Assembly: GCA_027186245.1 (NCBI GenBank)
Contig: CP114481.1
Location: forward strand, 38,471,501-38,535,500
DNA length: 64,000 nt
Source: Coriaria nepalensis
Taxonomy: Eukaryota > Streptophyta > Magnoliopsida > Cucurbitales > Coriariaceae
Direction of reading: 5' to 3'
The position numbers were made by a program, and so were the translations under genes. Positions 34,701-48,475 of the stretch are shown in pieces. The notes under the pieces are model-generated. The model was given only the letters and a program-made list of their open reading frames with translations, was not told the origin of the DNA and did no database searches. How positions within the stretch are numbered: the stretch's first letter is position 1; every line of letters begins with the position of its first letter.

Positions 34701-37700
34701 TGCAAGGAAACTGTGCGTTCATTTAACCTTAAAATCATTTCAATGAGTCATTTCAAGTCAATAACTTATTTCAAAGCAAGTCGAACAAATTCTATTTTTG
34801 CACTACAAATAGAAGTTTTGTGCATAACTTGCAAATGATCAATGCAAGGAAAGTGTGCATTCGTTTAACCTTAAAATCATTTCAATTTGTCATTTCAAGA
34901 CAATAACTTATTTCAAAGCAAGTCGAACGAATTCTATTTTTGCACTACAAACACAAGTTTTGTGCATAACTTACGAGTGATCAATGCAAGGAAAGTGTGC
35001 ATTCGTTTAACCTTAAAATCATTTCAATGAGTCATTTCAAGTCAATAACTTATTTCAAAGCAAGTCGAACGAATTCTATTTTTGCACTACAAACAGAAGT
35101 TTTTTGCATAACTTCCAAATGATCAATGCAAGGAAAGTATGCATTCGTGTAACCTTAAAATCATTTCGACGAGTCATTTCAAGTCAATATCTTATTTCAA
35201 AGTAATTCGAACGAGCACTATTTTTGCACTACAAATGCAAGTTTTGTGCATAACTTGCACATGATCAATGCAAGGAAACTGTGCATTCGTTTAACCTTAA
35301 AATCATTTCAATGTGTCATTTCAAGTCAATAACTTATTTCAAAGCAAGTCGAACGAATTCTATTTTTGCACTACAAACACAAGTTTTGTGCATAACTTGC
35401 AAATGATCAATGCAAGGAAAGTGTGCATTCGTTTAACCTTAAAATCATTTCAATGAGTCATTTCAAGTCAATAACTTATTTCAAAGCAAGTCGAACGAAT
35501 TCTATTTTTGCACTACAAACAGAAGTTTTTTGCATAACTTCCAAATGATCAATGCAAGGAAAGTCTGCATTCGTTTAACCTTTAAATCATTTCAATGAGT
35601 CATTTCAAGTCAATGACTTATTTCAAAGCAAGTCGAACGAATTCAATTTTTGCACTACAAATAGAAGTTTTTTGCATAACTTCCAAACGATCAATGCCAG
35701 GAAAGTGTGCATTCATTTAACCTTTAAATCATTTCAATGAGTCATTTCAAGTCAATAACTTATTTCAAAGCAAGTCGAACGAATTCAATTTTTGCACTAC
35801 AAACACAAGTTTTGTGCATAACTTGCAAATGATCAATGCAAGGAAAGTGTGCATTCCTTTAACCTTAAAATCATTTCAATGAGTCATTTCAAGTCAATAT
35901 TTTATTTCAAAGTAATTCGAACGAGCACTATTTTTGCACTACAAATGCAAGTTTTCTGCATAACTTGCAAATGATGAATGCAAGGAAAGTGTGCATTCGT
36001 TTAACCTTAAAATCATTTCAATGAGTCATTTCAAGTCAATAACTTATTTCAAAGCAAGTCGAATGAATTCAATTTTTGCACTACAAACAAAAGTTTTGTG
36101 CATAACTTGCAAATGATCAATGCAAGGAAAGGGTGCATTCGTTTAACCTTAAAATCATTTCGACGAGTCATTTCAAGTCAATATCTTATTTCAGAGTAAT
36201 TCGAACGAGCACTATTTTTGCACTACAAATGCAAGTTTTGTGCATAACTTGCACATGATCAATGCAAGGAAACTGTGCATTCATTTAACCTTAAAATCAT
36301 TTCAATGTGTCATTTCAAGTCAATAACTTATTTCAAAGCAAGTCGAACGAATTCTATTTTTGCACTACAAATAGAAGTTTTTTGCATAACTTCCAAATGA
36401 TCAATGCAAGGAAAGTCTGCATTCGTTTAACCTTTAAATCATTTCAATGAGTCATTTCAAGTCAATAACTTATTTCAAAGCAAGTCGAACGAATTCAATT
36501 TTTCCACTACAAACACAAGTTTTGTGAATAACTTGCAAATGATCAATGCAAGGATAGTGTGAATTCGTTTAACCTTAAAATCATTTCAATGAGTCATTTC
36601 AAGTCAATATCTTATTTCAAAGTAATTCGAACGACCACTATTTTTGAACTACAAATGCAAGTTTTCTGCATAACTTGCACATGATCAATGCAAGGAAACT
36701 GTGCATTCGTTTAACCTTAAAATCATTTCAATGTGTCATTTCAAGTCAATAACTTATTTCAAAGCAAGTCGAACGAATTCTATTTTTGCACTACAAACAC
36801 AAGTTTTGTGCATAACTTGCAAGTGATCAATGCAAGGAAAGTGTGCATTCGTTTAACCTTAAAATCATTTAAATGAGTCATTTCAAGTCAATAACTTATT
36901 TCAAAGCAAGTCGAACGAATTCTATTTTTGCACTACAAACACAAGTTTTGTGCATAACTTGCAAATGATCAATGCAAGGAAAGTGTGCATTAGTTTAACC
37001 TTAAAATCATTTCAATGAGTCATTTCAAGTCAATATCTTATTTGAAAGTAATTTGAACGAGCCCTATTTTTGCACTACAAATGCAAGTTTTCTGCATAAC
37101 TTGCAAATGGTCAATGCAAGGAAAGTGTGCATTCGTTTAACCTTAAAATAATTTCAATGAGTCATTTCAAGTCAATAACTTATTTCAAAGCAAGTCGAAC
37201 GAATTCTATTTTTGCACTACAAACACAAGTTTTGTGCATAACTTGCAAGTGATCAATGCAAGGAAAGTGTGCATTCGTTTAACCTTAAAATCATTTGAAT
37301 GGGTCATTTGAAGTCAATAACTTATTTCAAAGCAAGTCGAACGAATTCTATTTTTGCACTACAAACACAAGTTTTCTGCATAACTTGCAAATGATCAATG
37401 CAGGGAAAGTGTGCATTCGTTGAACCTTAAAATCATTTCATTGAGTCATTTCAAGTCAATATCTTATTTCAAAGAAATTTGAACGAGCACTATTTTTGCA
37501 CTACAAATGCAAGTTTTGTGCATAACTTGCAAGTAATCAATGCAAGGAAAGTGTGCATTCGTTTAACCTTAAAATCATTTCAATGAGTCATTTCAAGTCA
37601 ATATCTTATTTCAAAGCAAGTCGAACGAATTCAATTTTTGCACTACAAACACAAGTTTTGTGCATAACTTGCAAATGATCAATGCAAGGAAAGTGTGCAT

Positions 37701-39870
37701 TCGTTTAACCTTAAAATCATTTCGACGAGTCATTTCAAGTCAATATCTTATTTCAAAGTAATTCGAACGAGCACTATTTTTGCACTACAAATGCAAGTTT
37801 TCGGCATAACTTGCAAATGATCAATGCAAGGAAAGTGTGCATTCGTTTTACCTTTAAATCATTTCAATGAGTCATTTCAAGTCAATAACTTATTTCAAAG
37901 CAAGTCGAACGAATTCAATTTTTGCACTACAAACACAAGTTTTGTGCATAACTTGCAAATGATCAATGCAAGGAAAGTGTGCATTCGTTTAACCTTAAAA
38001 TCATTTCGACGAGTCATTTCAAGTCAATATCTTATTTCAGAGTAATTCGAACGAGCACTATTTTTGCACTACAAATGCAAGTTTTGTGCATAACTTGCAC
38101 ATGATCAATGCAAGGAAACTGTGCATTCGTTTAACCTTAAAATCATTTCAATGTGTCATTTCAAGTCAATAACTTATTTCAAAGCAAGTCGAACGAATTC
38201 TATTTTGTGCACTACAAACACAAGTTTTGTGCATAACTTGCAAGTGATCAATGCAAGGAAAGTGTGCATTCGTTTAACCTTAAAATCATTTCAATGAGTC
38301 ATTTCAAGTCAATAACTTATTTCAAAGCAAGTCGAACGAATTCTATTTTTGCACTACAAACAGAAGTTTTTTGCATAACTTCCAAATGATCAATGCAAGG
38401 AAAGTCTACATTCGTTTAACCTTTAAATCATTTCAATGAGTCATTTCAAGTCAATATCTTATTTCAAAGCAAGTCGAACGAATTCAATTTTTGCACTACA
38501 AACACAAGTTTTGTGCATAACTTGCAAATGATCAATGCAAGGAAAGTGTGCATTCGTTTAACCTTAAAATCATTTCAATGAGTCATTTAAAGTCAATATC
38601 TTATTTCAAAGTAATTCGAACGACCACTATTTTTGCACTACAAATGCAAGTTTTCTGCATAACTTGCACATGATCAATGCAAGGAAACTGTGCATTCGTT
38701 TAACCTTAAAATCAATTCGACGAGTCATTTCAAGTCAATATCTTATTTCAAAGTAATTCGAACGAGCACTATTTTTGCACTACAAATGCAAGTTTTGTGC
38801 ATAACTTGCACATGATCAATGCAAGGAAACTGTGCATTCGTTTAACCTTAAAATCATTTCAATGTGTCATTTCAAGTCAATAACTTATTTCAAAGCAAGT
38901 CGAACGAATTCTATTTTTTCACTACAAACAGAAGTTTTGTGCGTAACTTGCAAATGATCAATGCAAGGAAAGTGTGCATTCGTTTAACCTTAAAATCATT
39001 TCAATGAGTCATTTCAAGTCAATATCTTATTTCAAAGTAATTCGAACGAGCACTATTTTTGCACTACAAATGCAAGTTTTCGGCATAACCTGCAAATGAT
39101 CAATGCAAGGAAAGTGTGCATTCGTTTTACCTTTAAATCATTTCAATGAGTCATTTCAAGTCAATAACTTATTTCAAAGCAAGTCGAACGAATTCAATTT
39201 TTGCACTACAAACACAAGTTTTGTGCATAACTTGCAAATGATCAATGCAAGGAAAGTGTGCATTCGTTTAACCTTAAAATCATTTCGACGAGTCATTTCA
39301 AGTCAATATCTTATTTCAAAGTAATTCGAACGAGCACTATTTTTGCACTACAAATGCAAGTTTTCGGCATAACTTGCAAATGATCAATGCAAGGAAAGTG
39401 TGCATTCGTTTTACCTTTAAATCATTTCAATGAGTCATTTCAAGTCAATAACTTATTTCAAAGCAAGTCAAACGAATTCTATTTTTGCACTACAAACACA
39501 AGTTTTGTGCATAACTTGCAAATGATCAATGCAAGGAAAGTGTGCATTCGTTTAACCTTAAAATCATTTCAATGAGTCATTTCAAGTCAATAACTTATTT
39601 CGAAGCAAGTCCAACGAATTCTATTTTTGCACTACAAACACAAGTTTTGTGCATAACTTGCAAGTGATCAATGCAAGGAAAGTGTGCATTCGTTTAACCT
39701 TAAAATTATTTCAATGAGTCATTTCAAGTCAATAACTTATTTCAAAGCAAGTCGAACGAATTCTATTTTTGCACTACAAACAGAAGTTTTTTGCATAACT
39801 TCCAAATGATCAATGCAAGGAAAGTCTGCATTCGTTTAACCTTTAAATCATTTCAATGAGTCATTTCAAG
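34700..39870 (+). repeat. Block B mosaic
   Basis: Satellite monomers only, mixing B1, B2, B3 and B4. It holds the first 143-bp unit with CTATTTTGTGCAC (near 38,200), one base longer than CTATTTTTGCAC. It also holds the first GTTTTACCTTTAAATC tails (near 32,592 just outside, then 37,853 and 39,125), in which the TAA of the usual GTTTAACC is lost. Confidence 0.75.
35342..35483 (+). repeat. Exemplar block B monomer (142 bp, type B1)
   Basis: This copy is a clean reference unit for block B. Compared with a block A monomer it has AAGCAAGTCGAACGAATTC, CTATTTTTGCACTACAAAC, ACAAGTTTTGTGC and TGATCAATGCAAGG, followed by the TTTAACCTTAAAATC tail, an intact TGAGTCA, and AATAACTTATTT. The ATCATT to ATCAAT change shortens the central self-complementary core from AATGATCATT (10 bp) to TGATCA (6 bp). 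Length is exactly 142 bp to the next head at 35,484. Confidence 0.9.
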
Positions 39871-42650
39871 TCAATAACTTATTTCAAAGCAAGTCGAACG
39901 AATTCAATTTTTCCACTACAAACACAAGTTTTGTGAATAACTTGCAAATGATCAATGCAAGGATACTGTGCATTCGTTTAACCTTAAAATCATTTCAATG
40001 AGTCATTTCAAGTCAATATCTTATTTCAAAGTAATTCGAACGACCACTATTTTTGCACTACAAATGCAAGTTTTCTGCATAACTTGCACATGATCAATGC
40101 AAGGAAACTGTGCATTCGTTTAACCTTAAAATGATTTCAATGTGTCATTTCAAGTCAATAACTTATTTCAAAGCAAGTCGAACGAATTCTATTTTTGCAC
40201 TACAAACACAAGTTTTGTGCATAACTTGCAAGTGATCAATGCAAGGAAAGTGTGCATTCGTTTAACCTTAAAATCATTTCAATGAGTCATTTCAAGTCAA
40301 TAACTTATTTCAAAGCAAGTCGAACGAATTCAATTTTTGCACTACAAACACAAGTTTTGTGCATAACTTGCAAATGATCAATGCAAGGAAAGTGTGCATT
40401 AGTTTAACCTTAAAATCATTTCAATGAGTCATTTCAAGTCAATATCTTATTTGAAAGTAATTTGAACGAGCCCTATTTTTGCACTACAAATGCAAGTTTT
40501 CTGCATAACTTGCAAATGATCAATGCAAGGAAAGTGTGCATTCGTTTAACCTTAAAATAATTTCAATGAGTCATTTCAAGTCAATAACTTATTTCAAAGC
40601 AAGTCGAACGAATTCTATTTTTGCACTACAAACACAAGTTTTGTGCATAACTTGCAAATGATCAATGCAAGGAAAGTGTGCATTCGTTTAACCTTAAAAT
40701 CATTTCGACGAGTCATTTCAAGTCAATATCTTATTTCAAAGTAATTCGAACGAGCGCTATTTTTGCACTACAAACACAAGTTTTCTGCATAACTTGCAAA
40801 TGATCAATGCAAGGAAAGTGTGCATTCGTTGAACCTTAAAATCATTTCATTGAGTCATTTCAAGTCAATATCTTATTTCAAAGAAATTTGAACGAGCACT
40901 ATTTTTGCACTACAAAAGCAAGTTTTGTGCATAACTTGCAAGTAATCAATGCAAGGAAAGTGTGCATTCGTTTAACCTTAAAATCATTTCATTGAGTCAT
41001 TTCAAGTCAATATCTTATTTCAAAGTAATTCGAACGAGCACTATTTTTGCACTACAAATGCAAGTTTTCGGCATAACTTGCAAATGATCAATGCAAGGAA
41101 AGTGTGCATTCGTTTTACCTTTAAATCATTTCAATGAGTCATTTCAAGTCAATAACTTTTTTCAAAGCAAGTCGAACGAATTCAATTTTTGCACTACAAA
41201 CACAAGTTTTGTGCATAACTTGCAAATGATCAATGCAAGGAAAGTGTGCATTCGTTTAACCTTAAAATCATTTCGACGAGTCATTTCAAGTCAATATCTT
41301 ATTTCAAAGTAATTCGAACGAGCACTATTTTTGCACTACAAATGCAAGTTTTGTGCATAACTTGCACATGATCAATGCAAGGAAACTGTGCATTCGTTTA
41401 ACCTTAAAATCATTTCAATGTGTCATTTCAAGTCAATAACTTATTTCAAAGCAAGTCGAACGAATTCTATTTTGTGCACTACAAACACAAGTTTTGTGCA
41501 TAACTTGCAAGTGATCAATGCAAGGAAAGTGTGCATTTGTTTAACCTTAAAATCATTTCAATGAGTCATTTCAAGTCAATATCTTATTTCAAAGTAATTC
41601 GAACGAGCACTATTTTTGCACTACAAATGCAAGTTTTCGGCATAACTTCCAAATGATCAATGCAAGGAAAGTGTGCATTCGTTATACCTTTAAATCATTT
41701 CAATGAGTCATTTCAAGTCAATAACTTATTTCAAAGTAAGTCGAACGAATTCAATTTTTGCACTACAAACACAAGTTTTGTGCATAACTTGCAAATGATC
41801 AATGCACGGAAAGTGTGCATTCGTTTAACCTTAAAATCATTTCAATGAGTCATTTCAAGTCAATATCTTATTTCAGAGTAATTCGAACGAGCACTATTTT
41901 TGCACTACAAATGCAAGTTTTGTGCATAACTTGCACATGATCAATGCAAGGAAACTGTGCATTCGTTTAACCTTAAAATCATTTCAATGTGTCATTTCAA
42001 GTCAATAACTTATTTCAATGCAAGTCGAACGAATTCTATTTTGTGCACTACAAACACAAGTTTTGTGCATAACTTGCAAGTGATCAATGCAAGGAAAGTG
42101 TGCATTCGTTTAACCTTAAAATCATTTCAATGAGTCATTTCAAGTCAATAACTTATTTCAAAGCAAGTCGAACGAATTCTATTTTTGCACTACAAACAGA
42201 AGTTTTTTGCATAACTTCCAAATGATCAATGCAAGGAAAGTCTGCATTCGTTTAACCTTTAAATCATTTCAATGAGTCATTTCAAGTCAATATCTTATTT
42301 CAAAGCAAGTCGAACGAATTCAATTTTTGCACTACAAACACAAGTTTTGTGCATAACTTGCAAATGATCAATGCAAGGAAAGTGTGCATTCGTTTAACCT
42401 TAAAATCATTTCAATGAGTCATTTCAAGTCAATATCTTATTTCAAAGTAATTCGAACGAGCACTATTTTTGCACTACAAATGCAAGTTTTCGGCATAACT
42501 TCCAAATGATCAATGCAAGGAAAGTGTGCATTCGTTTTACCTTTAAATCATTTCAATGAGTCATTTCAAGTCAATAACTTATTTCAAAGCAAGTCGAACG
42601 AATTCAATTTTTGCACTACAAACACAAGTTTTGTGCATAACTTGCAAATG
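39870..42650 (+). repeat. Large duplication, left copy (offset 5,826 bp)
   Basis: About 2.8 kb (roughly 20 monomers) recur 5,826 bp to the right. Shared variants include TTTTTCCACTAC with GTGAATAAC (39,901/45,727), AACTTTTTTCAAAGC (41,154/46,980), CTATTTTGTGCAC (two each, with CGAATTC at 41,461/47,287 and 42,030/47,856) and CAATGCAAGTCG. I found one substitution, GTTATACC at 41,681 against GTTTTACC at 47,507. The match ends near 42,650, where AAATGATC meets AAGTGATC. Confidence 0.85.
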
Positions 42651-45600
42651 ATCAATGCAAGGAAAGTGTGCATTCGTTTAACCTTAAAATCATTTCGACG
42701 AGTCATTTCAAGTCAATATCTTATTTCAAAGTAATTCGAACGAGCACTATTTTTGCACTACAAATGCAAGTTTTCGGCATAACTTGCAAATGATCAATGC
42801 AAGGAAAGTGTGCATTCGTTTTACCTTTAAATCATTTCAATGAGTCATTTCAAGTCAATAACTTATTTCAAAGCAAGTCAAACGAATTCTATTTTTGCAC
42901 TACAAACACAAGTTTTCTGCATAACTTGCAAATGATCAATGCAAGGAAAGTGTGCATTCGTTTTACCTTTAAATCATTTCAATGAGTCATTTCAAGTCAA
43001 TAACTTATTTCAAAGCAAGTCGAACGAATTCTATTTTTGCACTACAAACAGAAGTTTTTTGCATAACTTCCAAATGATCAATGCAAGGAAAGTCTGCATT
43101 CGTTTAACCTTTAAATCATTTCAATGAGTCATTTCAAGTCAATATCTTATTTCAAAGCAAGTCGAACGAATTCAATTTTTGCACTACAAACACAAGTTTT
43201 GTGCATAACTTGCAAATGATCAATGCACGGAAAGTGTGCATTCGTTTAACCTTAAAATCATTTCAATGAGTCATTTCAAGTCAATATCTTATTTCAGAGT
43301 AATTCGAACGAGCACTATTTTTGCACTACAAATGCAAGTTTTGTGCATAACTTGCACATGATCAATGCAAGGAAACTATGCATTCCTTTAACCTTAAAAT
43401 CATTTCAATGTGTCATTTCAAGTCAATAACTTATTTCAAAGCAAGTCGAACGAATTCTATTTTTTACACTACAAACACAAGTTTTGTGCATAACTTGCAA
43501 GTGATCAATGCAAGGAAAGTGTGCATTCGTTTAACCTTAAAATCATTTCAATGAGTCATTTCAAGTCAATAACTTATTTCAAAGCAAGTCGAACGAATTC
43601 TATTTTTGCACTACAAACAGAAGTTTTTTGCATAACTTCCAAATGATCAATGCAAGGAAAGTCTGCATTCGTTTAACCTTTAAATCATTTCAATGAGTCA
43701 TTTCAAGTCAATATCTTATTTCAAAGCAAGTCGAACGAATTCAATTTTTGCACTACAAACACAAGTTTTGTGCATAACTTGCAAATGATCAATGCAAGGA
43801 AAGTGTGCATTCGTTTAACCTTAAAATCATTTCAATGAGTCATTTCAAGTCAATATCTTATTTCAAAGTAATTCGAACGACCACTATTTTTGCACTACAA
43901 ATACAAGTTTTCTGCATTAACTTGCACATGATCAACGCAAGGAAACTGTGCATTCGTTTAACCTTAAAATCATTTCGGCGAGTCATTTCAAGTCAATATC
44001 TTATTTCAAAGTAATTCGAACGAGCACTATTTTTGCACTACAAATGCAAGTTTTGTGCATAACTTGCACATGATCAATGCAAGGAAACTGTGCATTCCTT
44101 TAACCTTAAAATCATTTCAATGTGTCATTTCAAGTCAATAACTTATTTCAAAGCAAGTCGAACGAATTCTATTTTTTCACTACAAACAGAAGTTTTGTGC
44201 ATAACTTGCAAATGATCAATGCAAGGAAAGTGTGCATTCGTTTAACCTTAAAATCATTTCAATGAGTCATTTCAAGTCAATATCTTATTTCAAAGTAATT
44301 CGAACGAGCACTATTTTTGCACTACAAATGCAAGTTTTCGGCATAACCTGCAAATGATCAATGCAAGGAAAGTGTGCATTCGTTTTACCTTTAAATCATT
44401 TCAATGAGTCATTTCAAGTCAATAACTTATTTCAAAGCAAGTCGAACGAATTCAATTTTTGCACTACAAACACAAGTTTTGTGCATAACTTGCAAATGAA
44501 TAATGCAAGGAAAGTGTGCATTCGTTTAACCTTAAAATCATTTCGACGAGTCATTTCAAGTCAATATCTTATTTCAAAATAATTCGAACGAGCACTATTT
44601 TTGCACTACAAATGCAAGTTTTCGGCATAACTTGCAAATGATCAATGCAAGGAAAGTGTGCATTCGTTTTACCTTTAAATCATTTCAATGAGTCATTTCA
44701 AGTCAATAACTTATTTCAAAGCAAGTCAAACGAATTCTATTTTTGCACTACAAACACAAGTTTTGTGCATAACTTGCAAATGATCAATGCAAGGAAAGTG
44801 TGCATTCGTTTAACCTTAAAATCATTTCAATGAGTCATTTCAAGTCAATAACTTATTTCGAAGCAAGTCCAACGAATTCTATTTTTGCACTACAAACACA
44901 AGTTTTGTGCATAACTTGCAAGTGATCAATGCAAGGAAAGTGTGCATTCGTTTAACCTTAAAATCATTTCAATGAGTCATTTCAAGTCAATAACTTATTT
45001 CAAAGCAAGTCGAACGAATTCTATTTTTGCACTACAAACAGAAGTTTTTTGCATAACTTCCAAATGATCAATGCAAGGAAAGTCTGCATTCGTTTAACCT
45101 TTAAATCATTTCAATGAGTCATTTCAAGTCAATAACTTATTTCAAAGCAAGTCGAACGAATTCAATTTTTGCACTACAAACACAAGTTTTGTGCATAACT
45201 TGCAAATGAATAATGCAAGGAAAGTGTGCATTCGTTTAACCTTAAAATCATTTCGACGAGTCATTTCAAGTCAATATCTTATTTCAAAATAATTCGAACG
45301 AGCACTATTTTTGCACTACAAATGCAAGTTTTCGGCATAACTTGCAAATGATCAATGCAAGGAAAGTGTGCATTCGTTTTACCTTTAAATCATTTCAATG
45401 AGTCATTTCAAGTCAATAACTTATTTCAAAGCAAGTCAAACGAATTCTATTTTTGCACTACAAACACAAGTTTTGTGCATAACTTGCAAATGATCAATGC
45501 AAGGAAAGTGTGCATTCGTTTAACCTTAAAATCATTTCAATGAGTCATTTCAAGTCAATAACTTATTTCGAAGCAAGTCCAACGAATTCTATTTTTGCAC

Positions 45601-45700
45601 TACAAACACAAGTTTTGTGCATAACTTGCAAGTGATCAATGCAAGGAAAGTGTGCATTCGTTTAACCTTAAAATCATTTCAATGAGTCATTTCCAGTCAA
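42650..45700 (+). repeat. Block B segment with offset 5,258 and a 5-mer (710-bp) tandem pair
   Basis: CATAACCTGCAAATG and CGAAGCAAGTCC in 39.08-39.6 kb recur 5,258 bp away (39,601/44,859). CGAAGCAAGTCC, TGAATAATGC and TTCAAAATAATTCG each appear again 710 bp later (44,859/45,569; 44,497/45,207; 44,575/45,285), so about 44.4-45.7 kb holds a 5-mer tandem pair. Together with loss of one B3 monomer this accounts for the shift from 5,258 to 5,826 (568 = 4 x 142). Two 143-bp monomers occur here (TTTTTTACACTAC near 43,460 and CTGCATTAAC near 43,912). Confidence 0.8.
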
Positions 45701-48475
45701 TAACTTATTTCAAAGCAAGTCGAACGAATTCAATTTTTCCACTACAAACACAAGTTTTGTGAATAACTTGCAAATGATCAATGCAAGGATACTGTGCATT
45801 CGTTTAACCTTAAAATCATTTCAATGAGTCATTTCAAGTCAATATCTTATTTCAAAGTAATTCGAACGACCACTATTTTTGCACTACAAATGCAAGTTTT
45901 CTGCATAACTTGCACATGATCAATGCAAGGAAACTGTGCATTCGTTTAACCTTAAAATGATTTCAATGTGTCATTTCAAGTCAATAACTTATTTCAAAGC
46001 AAGTCGAACGAATTCTATTTTTGCACTACAAACACAAGTTTTGTGCATAACTTGCAAGTGATCAATGCAAGGAAAGTGTGCATTCGTTTAACCTTAAAAT
46101 CATTTCAATGAGTCATTTCAAGTCAATAACTTATTTCAAAGCAAGTCGAACGAATTCAATTTTTGCACTACAAACACAAGTTTTGTGCATAACTTGCAAA
46201 TGATCAATGCAAGGAAAGTGTGCATTAGTTTAACCTTAAAATCATTTCAATGAGTCATTTCAAGTCAATATCTTATTTGAAAGTAATTTGAACGAGCCCT
46301 ATTTTTGCACTACAAATGCAAGTTTTCTGCATAACTTGCAAATGATCAATGCAAGGAAAGTGTGCATTCGTTTAACCTTAAAATAATTTCAATGAGTCAT
46401 TTCAAGTCAATAACTTATTTCAAAGCAAGTCGAACGAATTCTATTTTTGCACTACAAACACAAGTTTTGTGCATAACTTGCAAATGATCAATGCAAGGAA
46501 AGTGTGCATTCGTTTAACCTTAAAATCATTTCGACGAGTCATTTCAAGTCAATATCTTATTTCAAAGTAATTCGAACGAGCGCTATTTTTGCACTACAAA
46601 CACAAGTTTTCTGCATAACTTGCAAATGATCAATGCAAGGAAAGTGTGCATTCGTTGAACCTTAAAATCATTTCATTGAGTCATTTCAAGTCAATATCTT
46701 ATTTCAAAGAAATTTGAACGAGCACTATTTTTGCACTACAAAAGCAAGTTTTGTGCATAACTTGCAAGTAATCAATGCAAGGAAAGTGTGCATTCGTTTA
46801 ACCTTAAAATCATTTCATTGAGTCATTTCAAGTCAATATCTTATTTCAAAGTAATTCGAACGAGCACTATTTTTGCACTACAAATGCAAGTTTTCGGCAT
46901 AACTTGCAAATGATCAATGCAAGGAAAGTGTGCATTCGTTTTACCTTTAAATCATTTCAATGAGTCATTTCAAGTCAATAACTTTTTTCAAAGCAAGTCG
47001 AACGAATTCAATTTTTGCACTACAAACACAAGTTTTGTGCATAACTTGCAAATGATCAATGCAAGGAAAGTGTGCATTCGTTTAACCTTAAAATCATTTC
47101 GACGAGTCATTTCAAGTCAATATCTTATTTCAAAGTAATTCGAACGAGCACTATTTTTGCACTACAAATGCAAGTTTTGTGCATAACTTGCACATGATCA
47201 ATGCAAGGAAACTGTGCATTCGTTTAACCTTAAAATCATTTCAATGTGTCATTTCAAGTCAATAACTTATTTCAAAGCAAGTCGAACGAATTCTATTTTG
47301 TGCACTACAAACACAAGTTTTGTGCATAACTTGCAAGTGATCAATGCAAGGAAAGTGTGCATTTGTTTAACCTTAAAATCATTTCAATGAGTCATTTCAA
47401 GTCAATATCTTATTTCAAAGTAATTCGAACGAGCACTATTTTTGCACTACAAATGCAAGTTTTCGGCATAACTTCCAAATGATCAATGCAAGGAAAGTGT
47501 GCATTCGTTTTACCTTTAAATCATTTCAATGAGTCATTTCAAGTCAATAACTTATTTCAAAGTAAGTCGAACGAATTCAATTTTTGCACTACAAACACAA
47601 GTTTTGTGCATAACTTGCAAATGATCAATGCACGGAAAGTGTGCATTCGTTTAACCTTAAAATCATTTCAATGAGTCATTTCAAGTCAATATCTTATTTC
47701 AGAGTAATTCGAACGAGCACTATTTTTGCACTACAAATGCAAGTTTTGTGCATAACTTGCACATGATCAATGCAAGGAAACTGTGCATTCGTTTAACCTT
47801 AAAATCATTTCAATGTGTCATTTCAAGTCAATAACTTATTTCAATGCAAGTCGAACGAATTCTATTTTGTGCACTACAAACACAAGTTTTGTGCATAACT
47901 TGCAAGTGATCAATGCAAGGAAAGTGTGCATTCGTTTAACCTTAAAATCATTTCAATGAGTCATTTCAAGTCAATAACTTATTTCAAAGCAAGTCGAACG
48001 AATTCTATTTTTGCACTACAAACAGAAGTTTTTTGCATAACTTCCAAATGATCAATGCAAGGAAAGTCTGCATTCGTTTAACCTTTAAATCATTTCAATG
48101 AGTCATTTCAAGTCAATATCTTATTTCAAAGCAAGTCGAACGAATTCAATTTTTGCACTACAAACACAAGTTTTGTGCATAACTTGCAAATGATCAATGC
48201 AAGGAAAGTGTGCATTCGTTTAACCTTAAAATCATTTCAATGAGTCATTTCAAGTCAATATCTTATTTCAAAGTAATTCGAACGAGCACTATTTTTGCAC
48301 TACAAATGCAAGTTTTCGGCATAACTTCCAAATGATCAATGCAAGGAAAGTGTGCATTCGTTTTACCTTTAAATCATTTCAATGAGTCATTTCAAGTCAA
48401 TAACTTATTTCAAAGCAAGTCGAACGAATTCAATTTTTGCACTACAAACACAAGTTTTGTGCATAACTTGCAAGT
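45700..48475 (+). repeat. Large duplication, right copy (offset 5,826 bp)
   Basis: This is the partner of 39,870-42,650. Its left edge carries TTTCCAGTC near 45,691 and directly follows a CGAAGCAAGTCC monomer, whereas the left copy has a B3 monomer between the two. The right edge is where AAGTGATC replaces AAATGATC near 48,472. Confidence 0.85.

Noticed and set aside
37824..38045. Open frames of 62 or 73 codons starting ATG CAA GGA AAG in block B (for example also 39103, 42513, 51037, 56007)
   Set aside because: They recur wherever the tail reads GTTTTACCTTTAAATC, which happens to remove the TAA present in the usual GTTTAACC. They run across monomer boundaries, 142 is not a multiple of three so the frame shifts in each copy, and nothing resembles a known protein or shows coding constraint.
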